Shown here piece by piece: positions 9,218-18,764 of a stretch of DNA of 64,000 nt. Under the pieces are notes generated by a model. It saw only the letters and a list, made by a program, of their open reading frames with translations. It had not been told where the DNA came from and did no database searches. Position 1 is the first letter of the stretch; the number at the start of each line of letters is the position of its first letter. The translations under genes and the position numbers were made by a program. The stretch comes from CAVRUZ01 sp963724495 (GTDB lineage Bacteria; Actinomycetota; Actinomycetes; Propionibacteriales; DAIQRJ01). The stretch spans positions 60,898 through 124,897 of the forward strand of contig CAVRUZ010000007.1 in the NCBI GenBank assembly GCA_963724495.1, in the 5' to 3' direction.

Positions 9218-10948
9218 GCCGCCTGCCTCTCGCTGAGCTGCGAATTGACGATCTCGGCGTAGGTCTCGTTACCTGCAAGGAGTTCGTCGTGCGTGCCATG
9301 CCCGACGACGACACCGTCGTCGAGGATGATGATCTGGTCGGCCTCGATGATCGTCGACACGCGCTGGGCGACCACGATGACGGTGGCTGCGCGGGTCTGC
9401 GGCTTGAGCGCCGCTCGCAGGCGGGCGTCGGTCGACAGGTCGAGCGCCGAGAAGGAGTCGTCGAACAGGTAGATGTCGGGCTTGGCGACTAGCGCCCGGG
9501 CGATGCAGAGGCGTTGCCGTTGTCCACCGGACACGGTCGTGCCGCCCTGTGCGATCGCGTTCTCCAACTGATCTGGCATCTCGCCGACGAAGTCGCGGGC
9601 CTGCGCGATGCGCAGGGCCTCCCACATCTCGTCGTCGGTGGCCTCCGGTCGGCCGTAGCGGAGATTGCTGGCCACCGTGCCGGAGAACAGGTACGGCTTC
9701 TGCGGCACCAGTCCGATCCGGCCCCACAGGTGGTCCGGTGACAGCTCGCGAACGTCTACGTCGTCGATGGTCACCGATCCTCCGGTGACGTCGAAGAGCC
9801 GGGCGATCAGCGAGAGCAGCGTGGTCTTCCCGGCGCCAGTGCTGCCGATGACCGCGGTGACAGTGCCTGGACGGGCGGTGAACGTCACGTTCTTCAGCAC
9901 CGGCTCCTCTGCGCCTGGGTACGCGAAGCTGGCGTTCTCCAGCCGCACGACTCCGCGCTCGTCCTCGGCGGTACGCGGGTTCGCCGGCGGTACGACCGAC
10001 ACCTCGGTGTCGAGGACCTCGCCGATGCGACCGGCGGAGACCGCTGCCCTCGGCGCCATCATGAACATGAAGGTCGCCATCATGACCGACATCAGGATCT
10101 GCATCAGGTAGCTGAGAAAGGCGGTGAGCTGCCCTACTTCGAGATTCCCACCGTCCACGCGGATCGCGCCGAACCACAGCACCGCGATCGACGACAGGTT
10201 GAACACCGCCATGACGACCGGAAAGATCAACACCATCAGCCGGCCCGTGTTGAGGCCGGTCTCGGTGAGCGCGTCGTTGGCCACTGCGAAACGGCTGCGC
10301 TCATAGCGCTCGCGCACGAACGCGCGGATCACCCTGACCCCGGTGATCTGTTCGCGCAGAACCCGGTTCACCTCGTCGATGCGCTTCTGCATCTTCTGGA
10401 AGTTGGGGACCATGCGCCAGATGATCACGGCCACGCAGGCGGCAAGCAGCGGAACTGAGACCGCGAGCAACCAGGAGAGCCCGGCGTCCTCACGGACCGC
10501 CATGATGATGCCGCCGATGCACATGATCGGTGCCGCGACCATCATGGTGGCCGACATGAACACCAGCATCTGCACCTGCTGCACGTCGTTGGTGGAGCGC
10601 GTGATCAACGACGGCGCGCCGAAGGTGTTGAGCTCCTTCGCGGAGAAGTCGCCCACCTTGCGGAAGACCACCCTGCGCAGGTCACGACCGAAACTCATCG
10701 CCACGCGCGAGCCCATGTAGACGGCGATCACCGTGGTGATGATGTTGAGCAGACTGAACGCCAGCATCCAGCCACCGGTGTGGAGGATGTAGGTGGTGTC
10801 GCCCTGGGCCACGCCCTTGTCGATGATCCAGCCGTTCAGCGTGGGCAGGAACAGGTTCGTGATCACGGCGACCAGCTGCAGGATCAGGATCAGCCACGAT
10901 CGGCGTCCGGTACGGGCGCAGGTATTCGCGCAGGAGGCGGATGAGCAC
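9214..10948 (-). CDS. ABC exporter subunit with degenerate catalytic site; one-base frameshift near N-terminus
   Basis: This is the partner half-transporter, about 577 residues when restored. From 10866 down the frame is continuous: membrane domain, Walker A (GSTGAGKTTLL), signature VSGGQRQR. Its Walker B reads YLFDDSFSALD, so the catalytic Glu is Ser, and the H-switch is Gln (VAQRVST). This is the degenerate site expected of heterodimeric exporters. A GTG start at 10948 preceded by GGGAGGA encodes the expected N-terminus (LIRLLREYLRPYR) but in another frame; removing one base near 10908 joins it to WLILILQLVAVITNL. Only the part from 10866 reads without correction. It overlaps the next ABC gene by four bases and follows tetR. 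Confidence 0.87.
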
Positions 10949-11025
10949 GAGGGCTCCTCCCTTTCGGTGGGTTCAGCGGTGCGATCTGTGGAAGGCGTGT
11001 GCAGTGAAGGTGGTCTGCGTCCGGT

Positions 11026-11709
11026 CTAGCCGTGGCCGGCCGTTCTGGTCATCTGGTTTTCGGGATCGCGATCGAGTCGAAAAGACGAGTCTGGCTCCGA
11101 ACATGCGGGTCGTCCCGACGCCACCCCGTAGAGGATCACGTCGACGATGGTCTCCGGGGTGAGGACGACGCCGTCCCCGATCCCGGCGTGGCTGCCGGAG
11201 AATGTCAGCAGGCGGAGATAGCGATGCAGGTCCTCGGGACCGCAGACGATCTGCTCTGCGTCCGGCCCGACGATCCTCGTGATGCGCTCGCGCATCTCCC
11301 GTTGCCAACGTTCCTTGTCAGCGTGATGGCCGTTGTGCTGCGGCGGTGGTGCCGACAGGCCCACAGCCTTCATCAACTCGAACGTGCCGAGGAATCGCGC
11401 CTGCATGACCGCTACGAACGCGACGAGCCGCTCGTACAGGGGCTGGTCCAGGTCGATGGCGTCGAGCTGCGCGAGGAAGGGGTCGGGATCGAACGAGGCG
11501 CGCACGGCGGCGTCGATCAGTTCTTCCTTGGAAGCGAATACCCGGAAGATGGTCCCCTCGGCGACGCCGGCCGCCTCGGCGATCTCCCTGGTGGACGCCA
11601 GTCGCCCGAGGCGTCGCAGGGTCGCGGACGTGGCCGCGATCAGGGCGGCCCGGCGCTCCGCGGGTGGAAGCGGCGCGGCGCGGCCGGACGTGGGGGGCAT
11701 GGCGGACAC
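11026..11709 (-). CDS. TetR family transcriptional regulator
   Basis: This repressor of 227 residues has an N-terminal TetR helix-turn-helix (STREIAEAAGVAEGTIFRVF, about residues 40-60) and a variable ligand-binding C-terminal domain. The start is GTG 11709 or ATG 11700. It heads the minus-strand run that continues with the two ABC exporter subunits 78 bases later, so it most likely controls their expression in response to an exported compound. A perfect 7-4-7 inverted repeat lies immediately upstream (11715-11732), placing it to autoregulate and possibly also to control the divergent rhamnosidase-like gene. Confidence 0.92.
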   Translation of the reverse strand: MSAMPPTSGRAAPLPPAERRAALIAATSATLRRLGRLASTREIAEAAGVAEGTIFRVFASKEELIDAAVRASFDPDPFLAQLDAIDLDQPLYERLVAFVAVMQARFLGTFELMKAVGLSAPPPQHNGHHADKERWQREMRERITRIVGPDAEQIVCGPEDLHRYLRLLTFSGSHAGIGDGVVLTPETIVDVILYGVASGRPACSEPDSSFRLDRDPENQMTRTAGHG

Positions 11710-11714
11710 AGTAG

Positions 11715-11732
11715 TGAGTGAACGCTCACTCA
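11715..11732. promoter_or_regulatory. TetR-type operator, perfect inverted repeat
   Basis: TGAGTGA-ACGC-TCACTCA is a perfect palindrome with 7-base arms and a 4-base spacer. It lies 6 bases upstream of the tetR GTG codon and about 80 bases upstream of the divergent GH78 gene. Position and symmetry are those of a TetR dimer operator overlapping the tetR promoter. Confidence 0.8.
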
Positions 11733-11813
11733 GTCAACTGGAGTGGCGCCCGTGTGGCCGATGTCACGCACCGACCTGGTCGGCAGGGCGCGCCGGTTCC
11801 TAGGGTCGGACGC

Positions 11814-14261
11814 ATGGCGATCGCACCGGTCACCCCGGACGACTTCGTGCCCGGACGCTGGCGTGGCCGGTGGACCTGGCTGGCCAAGGAGGATGCGGAC
11901 GTCCCTGACGGCCTCTTCCGCCGCTCCTTCGAGCTGGCTGAGGTGCCCGTCCGCGTACCGGCGCGGCTGACCGCAGACACCCGCTACCGACTGTTCGTCA
12001 ACGGGATCGAGACATCGGCCGGTCCAATCCGGTCGCAACCTCATCGATGGCGCTACGACCTCGTCGACTTGGCTCCCTACCTTCGTTCTGGGCGCAATGT
12101 TCTTGCCCTGCAGGTCAAACACCTCCGCGGCGGCGGTGCGTACTGGATGCCTGCTCCACGGAACGAGACGCTCGGCGGTCACGGTGTGTTCGTCTTCGAG
12201 GCCGGCCTGGACGATGCCGAGTGGTTGATCTCTGACCACGAGTGGCGCGGGTATGCCTGCCCCGCCTGGTCCGACCTGGTCGGCGGCGGACTGCCGGTCG
12301 AGGTGCTCGACGCCAAGCGCCTCCCGAATGGGTGGACCGAGCCGGACTTCGACGACAGCGGGTGGAGGCCCGCCGACACGATCCGGCCGAGACATGCCGG
12401 TGCCTCCGGCCTCGACCGTCCGCCAGCAGATCCCTACGGGCCTCTCCTGCCGAATCCCCTACCCCGCTTGCAAGGCGAGCGGATCTCTCCTATCCGGGCC
12501 GACGTCACCACGCGCGTGGGCACGCTCGACGAGGCCGAACCTTCGCCGGTTCGCCGGTTGGAGGCGGCAGCCGGCTGGCCCGAGTCCGGATCGATGCTCC
12601 CGGAGGGTGGCTCGGCTTCCGACCAGCACACTCTGCTGCGCGTCGACTTCGGCCGCGTCGTGAGCGGACGCATCACCATCAATGTCGAGGCAGCAGCCGG
12701 AACAGTCCTCGACATGTCGTTCACCGAGGACCCCCTCTCTCCCGAGGTGGCCAACGGCTTCTTCCCCCAGGTGGGTGCCCGGTACGTCTGCCGGGGCCAC
12801 GCCGACCGGTTCGAGACCTTCTTCCCCTACGGTCTCCGCTTTCTCAACGTGCTGACAACTCTCCCGCCGGGTGTGACTGACATCGACATCGACGTGCGCG
12901 ACATCGCAGTGCACGAACAGCTGTCGCCGATGCTCGGCGGGGCGGGCTTCAGCTGTAGCGACGAGGGGTTGAACGCCATCCACGCCGCCTGCCGGCGCAC
13001 GGTGGAGCTGTGCAGCCACGACGCCTTCGTCGACTGTCCGACGCGCGAACAGCGAGCCTGGGTGGGCGACGGAGTGGTCCATCAACTGGCGCACCTGGTG
13101 TGCAACGAGGACTGGCGCCTGGCCGCCCACTATCTGCAGCTCTCCGCGTCGCCGCGTCCGGACGGGATCCTGCCGATGACGGTAGCCGGCAACGTGGAGG
13201 CAGCCGACGGTCTGACGATCCCCGACTGGTCGCTGCACTGGCTGCACGGCCTCCTCTCCTGGTACGAGTGGTCCGGCGACCTCGCCCTCGTCCGCGAGCT
13301 CCTCCCGGTGGCCCAGCGGGTGCTGGCGTGGTTCGTGCCGTTCCTCGACGAGGCCGGTCTGCTCGCCGAGGTGACCGAGTGGACGCTGGTCGACTGGTCG
13401 TCGGTCACCACCGGCGGTACCAACGCCGTCCTCACCGGGCTGTGGGCGCGCGGCCTGGTCGAGTTCGGCGTTCTCGCTCGGGCAGTCGGCGATCCTGGTG
13501 CGGCCGAATGGGCGGACTCCCTGCACGCACAGGCGAAGGCTGGCTTCGAGCTCTTCTGGGACGAAGCTCGCGGGAGTTACACCGACCACGCTGTCGAGGG
13601 CTTGCGACAACCGCACATGCACCAGCTCGCGGGTGCGGCGGCGATCGTCGGTGATCTCGCGCCTCGTGACCGGTGGGCCCGCATCGCCGAGACCATCACC
13701 GACCGCGACGTTGTGGTGCGGCGCTCGTGGTCGGTCGGGGCGGACGGCGCGTTCGAGAAGCTCCGGCGACAGCTCGACGGCGTGCGCGAGGTCGATTGGG
13801 ACGTCGAACGCGAGATCGTCAGAGCCCAGCCGTTCGCCAGCTACGTGGTGCACGACGCCGTCGCGCGGGCTGGCCGATCGGACCTGCTCCCGGCCCTGCT
13901 ACGCGACTGGTCTGAGTTCCTCGAGCCAACGGCCGACGGGCGCACCTACGACACGATCGGGGAGTGCTGGGGTTGGGGCACCCATGCGCACGCGTGGAGT
14001 TGCACGCCGATCAAGGACCTCGTCATGCACGTCCTCGGAGTGACTCCGTCGGTGCCGGGGTGCACGGTTGTGCGCGTGGCACCGCACCTCGGCGATCTCG
14101 ACTGGGCCGAGGGCAGGGTGCCTACCCCGTACGGTCTCGTCTGGGTCAGGGCAGATCGGACCCAGGTGAGCGTGGACTCGCCGGTGCCGGTCGACCTCCA
14201 GGGTCGAGACGGTGGCGTCGAACGGCTATCGGCCGGTCGGCACACGCGGGTGCTGGCCTAG
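11814..14261 (+). CDS. Alpha-L-rhamnosidase-like glycoside hydrolase (GH78)
   Basis: This protein of about 815 residues has the bacterial alpha-L-rhamnosidase architecture: N-terminal jelly-roll domains, an (alpha/alpha)6 barrel and a C-terminal beta domain. The strongest evidence is FVDCPTREQRAWVGD (about residue 404), the GH78 catalytic-region signature. The C-terminal block GVTPSVPGCTVVRVAPHLG also matches the family ending. GH78 enzymes release terminal L-rhamnose from plant glycosides or polysaccharides. The start is ATG 11814, where the conserved protein begins; the frame is open 96 bases further up but without support. No signal peptide is seen, suggesting intracellular processing of imported oligosaccharides. 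The gene is divergent from tetR and sits 45 bases before a second ABC exporter pair. Confidence 0.85.
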   Translation: MAIAPVTPDDFVPGRWRGRWTWLAKEDADVPDGLFRRSFELAEVPVRVPARLTADTRYRLFVNGIETSAGPIRSQPHRWRYDLVDLAPYLRSGRNVLALQVKHLRGGGAYWMPAPRNETLGGHGVFVFEAGLDDAEWLISDHEWRGYACPAWSDLVGGGLPVEVLDAKRLPNGWTEPDFDDSGWRPADTIRPRHAGASGLDRPPADPYGPLLPNPLPRLQGERISPIRADVTTRVGTLDEAEPSPVRRLEAAAGWPESGSMLPEGGSASDQHTLLRVDFGRVVSGRITINVEAAAGTVLDMSFTEDPLSPEVANGFFPQVGARYVCRGHADRFETFFPYGLRFLNVLTTLPPGVTDIDIDVRDIAVHEQLSPMLGGAGFSCSDEGLNAIHAACRRTVELCSHDAFVDCPTREQRAWVGDGVVHQLAHLVCNEDWRLAAHYLQLSASPRPDGILPMTVAGNVEAADGLTIPDWSLHWLHGLLSWYEWSGDLALVRELLPVAQRVLAWFVPFLDEAGLLAEVTEWTLVDWSSVTTGGTNAVLTGLWARGLVEFGVLARAVGDPGAAEWADSLHAQAKAGFELFWDEARGSYTDHAVEGLRQPHMHQLAGAAAIVGDLAPRDRWARIAETITDRDVVVRRSWSVGADGAFEKLRRQLDGVREVDWDVEREIVRAQPFASYVVHDAVARAGRSDLLPALLRDWSEFLEPTADGRTYDTIGECWGWGTHAHAWSCTPIKDLVMHVLGVTPSVPGCTVVRVAPHLGDLDWAEGRVPTPYGLVWVRADRTQVSVDSPVPVDLQGRDGGVERLSAGRHTRVLA

Positions 14262-14306
14262 CTTCGCCTCGGCAACCGAACCCCGGAGCACAGGAAGGGA
14301 GCCGCC

Positions 14307-16178
14307 ATGACAGCGCCGCTTTCGGTGACCGCGTCGGCGCGGCCGGCCCTCCTGAGTCGCTTGACCTCCAGCGGACCTTGGCAGTTCTTCGCCGTGCTGC
14401 CCCAGGCCCACCGGGTCCTGGCCATCACCTGGTGGAGCCTGCTGCTCCTGTGCGGGCTGCTGCCGGCGGTGTTCGCGTTGGCAACCGGTGCGCTTGTCGG
14501 GGCGGTCACAGAGGGCACGTCGCTCGCACCGTCGCTGCTCGCCGTGGGCATCACCTTCGTCGCGATCCAGGTGCTGCCCCAACTGCACACGGCGATCAGC
14601 ATGAACCTGGGTTCGAAGGTGTCGGCCCTGCTGAACGACCGGCTGGCCGGTGCCACCGTGGCGCCGCCGGGAATCGGCCACCTCGAGGATCCCGATCTTG
14701 CCGCCGATCTCACCACCGCCCGGGAGTTCGACCGTGGCATGACCGGCCCACCCATGTACCTCAACGTCGACTTCATCTCCGGCAGCCTCACCCAGCTCGT
14801 CGCGGGGCTCCTGTCGGCTGCGGTGCTGCTGCGCTACAGCTGGTGGGCACCGCTGCTGCTGATCGCCGGCTGGTCGTTGACGCACGTCTTGCTGCGAGAG
14901 AGCGGCGTCTGGAAGGACCGCAACACCGAGCCGGTGCAGCGGGCCCGCCGGCACGCCGACTACGCCTTCAATATGGCTGTCAATCCCGAGCCTGCCAAGG
15001 AACTGCGGCTGTTCGGCCTGCAGGAGTGGACGATCAGCCGATTCGCCAAGGTGCGAAGGCATCTCTTCGACCTCCAGTACCAGGCAACCCGGCTGCGCGA
15101 GAAGTCGGTGATGTGGGCGATGCTCGTGGTGGTGGTCGCCAACCTGGCCGTATTCCTCTGGCTGGCGAACGAAGCCATCTCCGATGCGATGGCACTGGGA
15201 ACGGTGGTCACCGTGGCACAGCTCGCGATCGGTGTGCAGGCGGTCGCGTTCGGCGGGCTGAACTGGGCCATGGACGATGCGGCCGGTCCGGTGACAGCGG
15301 TCAACCGGTTGGAGCCGGCGATCGGACCGGCGGGAGCCTTGACCCGGGGCGCCGGGCTCACGCTCGCTCGCGCGGCAGCGGGCTCGGGCCAGGCATCGGG
15401 TGTCAGCCTGCAGATACGCGACCTGCACTTCTCCTACCCACGAACGGATCGGCCCATCTATGCCGGTCTCGACCTCGACATCGCAGCCGGTGAGTCCCTG
15501 GCGGTGGTCGGATCCAACGGTGCCGGCAAGACCACGCTCGCCAAGCTGCTCTGCCGCTTCTACGACACCACGTCCGGGACCATCTCGGCCGACGGTGTCG
15601 ACCTTCGCGATCTCGACCTGGAGAACTGGCGCACGTCGGTCACTGCGGTGTTCCAGGACTTCCTCCGCCTGGACCTCAGCCTGCGCGACAACGTCGACCC
15701 CGGTCGGCGCGCCACCGACGATCAGGTGCTGGCCGCGCTGAAGTCCGCGGGCGCCGACGGCCTGGCCGAACTGGCGACGCCGCTGGCGAAGGGATATCCC
15801 GGCGGGACCGAGCTGTCCGGCGGTCAGTGGCAGCGGGTCGCCCTGGCCCGAGCACTGTGCGCGGTGACCACCGGGTCACGGCTCGTTCTGCTCGACGAGC
15901 CAACGGCCAACCTCGACGTCCGCGGCGAGTCGGTGATCTTCCAGCGACTGCTCGAGGCGACGAAGGGAGCCACCCGGATTCTCATCAGCCACCGGTTCTC
16001 GACCGTCCGCATGGCAGACCGGATCGCGGTGCTCACCGACGGCCGGGTGACCGAACTGGGCAACCATGCGGAGCTCATGTCGCTAGGCGGGCGTTACGCC
16101 CGGATGTTCACCTTGCAGGCAAAGCGATTCGATGCGAGCGCCGACGACGAGGGAATGAACTATGACGTCCTCGACTGA
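14307..16178 (+). CDS. ABC transporter half, ATP-binding/permease (first of pair)
   Basis: This half-transporter of 623 residues has an N-terminal membrane domain of roughly six helices (about residues 35-330) and a nucleotide-binding domain. Motifs: Walker A GSNGAGKTTLAKLL, signature LSGGQWQR, Walker B LVLLDEPTANLD and switch His SHRFSTVRMAD, all intact. The ATG at 14307 has GGAAGGGAG upstream. The stop overlaps the start of the next ABC gene by 17 bases, so the two make a heterodimer. The membrane domain resembles exporters placed near natural-product or peptide genes, but no biosynthetic genes are adjacent and the substrate is unknown. Confidence 0.9.
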   Translation: MTAPLSVTASARPALLSRLTSSGPWQFFAVLPQAHRVLAITWWSLLLLCGLLPAVFALATGALVGAVTEGTSLAPSLLAVGITFVAIQVLPQLHTAISMNLGSKVSALLNDRLAGATVAPPGIGHLEDPDLAADLTTAREFDRGMTGPPMYLNVDFISGSLTQLVAGLLSAAVLLRYSWWAPLLLIAGWSLTHVLLRESGVWKDRNTEPVQRARRHADYAFNMAVNPEPAKELRLFGLQEWTISRFAKVRRHLFDLQYQATRLREKSVMWAMLVVVVANLAVFLWLANEAISDAMALGTVVTVAQLAIGVQAVAFGGLNWAMDDAAGPVTAVNRLEPAIGPAGALTRGAGLTLARAAAGSGQASGVSLQIRDLHFSYPRTDRPIYAGLDLDIAAGESLAVVGSNGAGKTTLAKLLCRFYDTTSGTISADGVDLRDLDLENWRTSVTAVFQDFLRLDLSLRDNVDPGRRATDDQVLAALKSAGADGLAELATPLAKGYPGGTELSGGQWQRVALARALCAVTTGSRLVLLDEPTANLDVRGESVIFQRLLEATKGATRILISHRFSTVRMADRIAVLTDGRVTELGNHAELMSLGGRYARMFTLQAKRFDASADDEGMNYDVLD

Positions 16179-18009
16179 CGGCGCCACCCTGCTCGACGGG
16201 TCGGCGCCGCGGGCGGCACACGGTCCGACCGAGGTGCCCGTCCCGCCGGCGATCGCCTCGATGTGGCGCCTGTTCAAGCTGGGTTACAGCCACGAGCCGC
16301 GGCTGCTGGTCTTCGCGGTGATCGTGACCATCCTGTCGGCGGTTCCGGACGCGCTTCTCGCCCTGTGGTTGAAGTTACTGGCCGACGGGGTCACCGCGAA
16401 CCGTTCCGACGAGGTGGTCTGGGCCGCCGTCGGCATGGCTCTGTCGGTGGCGCTCACCTGGGTGATGCTCACGGTCTCTGGACGGATGACGCGGCGGTTC
16501 CGCGACAAGGTGACGATCGCGCTGGAGACACACGTGGCGCGCCTGCAGGCCACCATCGGCACCGTCGCTCACCACGAGCGGGCCGAGTACCTCGACCGAC
16601 TGGCCGTTCTGCGCAACCAGATCTTCGTACTCGACCACATGTACATGGCCGTGCTGTCCACGCTGAGCTGGATCGTGCGGCTGGTCATCACCATCGCACT
16701 GCTGATGTCGGTCAACCCGCTGCTCATTCTCCTTGCCGTGTTCGCTCTTCCGACCGTGGCCACTTCGTCGATCAGGCCCACCAAGGAGCGCGAGGTCGAG
16801 GAGCAGCAGGCGGTCCACCAACGGCTGTCGGAGCACCTGTTCCTCACGGCCACGACCGCCGCCGCCGGCAAGGAGGTGCGCATCTCCGGTATCGGGGATG
16901 CCCTCGTCCGGGATCGGCGGGCGGAGTGGGAACTCTGGTACGGGCCGGTGGCCCATGCACGCAACGTCACCGCGATCTGGCACGCGCTGGCCTGGGCCGT
17001 GTTCGGCATCGGCTTCGTCGCAGCCGTCTGGTTCGTGGCCGTGCCACAGCAGGGCTCGCCCGGCGAGGTGCTGCTGATCCTCGCTGCCGGTGCACGGCTG
17101 TCGGCCTACGTCGCATCGACCGTCGGTGAGATCGGCTTCATCCGCGGTGTCTGGCTGTACGGCTCGCAGCGACTTGCCTGGCTCGAGGACTACGCGGCGG
17201 CCGTGGCGAAGGAAGGCGACACCGACGCGCCCTCCAACCTGCGAACGGCCATCGAACTGCAGGGCGTGACCTTCACCTATCCCGGCAGCACCAAACCCGT
17301 GCTCGTCGACGTCAGCGTGCGGATCCCGGCCGGGACCGTGGTCGCCGTCGTTGGCGAGAACGGCGCCGGGAAGTCGACGCTGGTGAAGCTGCTGGCCAAG
17401 TTCTACGAGCCCGACGAGGGCGAGATCCTGATCGACGGCCTGCCCCTGCGACGGATCCGGACGTCGGACTGGAGGGAGCGGCTGGCCGGTGCGTTCCAGG
17501 ACTTCTCCCGGTTCGAGTTCCCCGCACGGACCAGCATCGGGCTCGGCGACCTGCCCCAGGTCGACGACGATGCGGTGGTCAGCAGGGCGGCTCACCGAGC
17601 CGGCGCAGACGACGTGGTCGCCGACCTCCCGTCCGGACTGGACACCCAGCTCGGCCCCACCTGGCCCGAGGGTGTCGACGTGAGTTTCGGCCAGTGGCAG
17701 AAGTTCGCGCTGGCACGTGGATTCATGCGACCGGCACCGCTGTTGCTGATGCTCGACGAACCGACTGCTGCGCTGGATGCCGAGACCGAGCACGCGCTGT
17801 TCGAGCGCTACGCCGAGGCGGCCCGATCCTCGGCCGAGGGTGGGATCACCGTGCTCGTGTCGCACCGGTTCTCGACCGTGCGGATGGCCGACCTGATCAT
17901 CGTGCTCGACGGTTCGTCGATCGCGCAGGTCGGGTCGCACGACGAACTCATGCAGGCAGGTGGCCCGTACGCCGAGCTGTACCTGATCCAGCAGGAGGCC
18001 TACCGCTGA
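16162..18009 (+). CDS. ABC transporter half, ATP-binding/permease (second of pair, altered signature)
   Basis: This is the partner of the preceding gene, 615 residues. It has a membrane domain followed by a nucleotide-binding domain with Walker A GENGAGKSTLVKLL, Walker B LLMLDEPTAALD and switch His SHRFSTVRMAD. The LSGGQ signature is replaced by VSFGQWQK, so one ATP site of the heterodimer is atypical. It starts inside the end of the previous gene (17-base overlap), implying coupled translation. Both halves share the unusual SHRFSTVRMADxI ending of the ATPase core, so they look like an old duplication. The substrate cannot be inferred. Confidence 0.9.
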   Translation: MTSSTDGATLLDGSAPRAAHGPTEVPVPPAIASMWRLFKLGYSHEPRLLVFAVIVTILSAVPDALLALWLKLLADGVTANRSDEVVWAAVGMALSVALTWVMLTVSGRMTRRFRDKVTIALETHVARLQATIGTVAHHERAEYLDRLAVLRNQIFVLDHMYMAVLSTLSWIVRLVITIALLMSVNPLLILLAVFALPTVATSSIRPTKEREVEEQQAVHQRLSEHLFLTATTAAAGKEVRISGIGDALVRDRRAEWELWYGPVAHARNVTAIWHALAWAVFGIGFVAAVWFVAVPQQGSPGEVLLILAAGARLSAYVASTVGEIGFIRGVWLYGSQRLAWLEDYAAAVAKEGDTDAPSNLRTAIELQGVTFTYPGSTKPVLVDVSVRIPAGTVVAVVGENGAGKSTLVKLLAKFYEPDEGEILIDGLPLRRIRTSDWRERLAGAFQDFSRFEFPARTSIGLGDLPQVDDDAVVSRAAHRAGADDVVADLPSGLDTQLGPTWPEGVDVSFGQWQKFALARGFMRPAPLLLMLDEPTAALDAETEHALFERYAEAARSSAEGGITVLVSHRFSTVRMADLIIVLDGSSIAQVGSHDELMQAGGPYAELYLIQQEAYR

Positions 18010-18026
18010 CCACGCGTCAACGCGGG

Positions 18027-18684
18027 TCAGTCCGGCCCGCCTGACGACGCCATCGCCTTCGTCAGGGCAGCGAGCACTTCGTCCGACGACACCTCCGGGA
18101 AGCGCCGATAGCACTGGGCGACCGCGCCGAAGAATCGTGGGGCGGTGACACAGACCACGTCGTCCGCGATCCGGGCGAGGTTTGCCAGGGTCGAAGGTGG
18201 CCCGACCGGAACCGCCAGCACCACGTCGGCGGCACCGAGAGCTCGGGCGACCAGACAGGCGGCCCGGGCGGTGGCACCGGTGGCGATCCCGTCGTCGACG
18301 ATGAGTGCGGTGCGACCGGCCAGGTCCAGCCGGGGACGCACGGCGCGGATGCGACGTACCCGCTCCTCGAGTTCGGCCCGCTCGGACACTTCGACCTCCC
18401 GCACCTCGGCGGCCGACACCCCGGAACTGCGCACCACCTCCGGGTTGAGTACCCGGACACCACCCTCGCCGACCGCCCCCATCGCGAGCTCGGGCTGTTC
18501 CGGCAGGCCCAGCTTTCGCACGACGATGGCATCGAGTGGCGCCCCGAGTGCCAAGTGCCACCTCGTAGCCCACGAGGACTCCGCCGCGGGGAAGACCGAG
18601 AACCACCACATCTGCCTCGCGGTAGCGATCGACGGCGACGGCGAGTTGCCGCCCTGCGTCGCGGCGGTCGCGGAAGGTGACCAT
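18027..18684 (-). CDS. Phosphoribosyltransferase domain protein, one-base frameshift
   Basis: This is a type I phosphoribosyltransferase of about 218 residues when restored. The first 46 residues (VTFRDRRDAGRQLA..., GLPRGGVLVGYEVAL) are read from a start at 18684. From about 18552 the protein continues in a different frame as ALGAPLDAIVVRKLG and runs to 18027 with the PRPP-binding motif TALIVDDGIATGATA. One extra base around 18551-18557 accounts for the break. Related proteins with this N-terminal GLPRGGV motif are often annotated only as phosphoribosyltransferase and the base substrate is unknown. Only 17 bases separate its stop from the convergent ABC gene. Confidence 0.8.
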
Positions 18685-18764
18685 GGCGTCTCCTCATTCC
18701 TCGCGCCCGGACCGGATCCGGCAGTGACCCGGCCGCGGCACGCGCCGACGGATACGGTGACTGC

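Noticed and set aside
16375..18020. Minus-strand open frame beneath the second ABC gene, continuous with the phosphoribosyltransferase N-terminus
   Set aside because: Only the first 46 codons from 18684 are real phosphoribosyltransferase; the rest is read out of frame and antisense to the ABC transporter.
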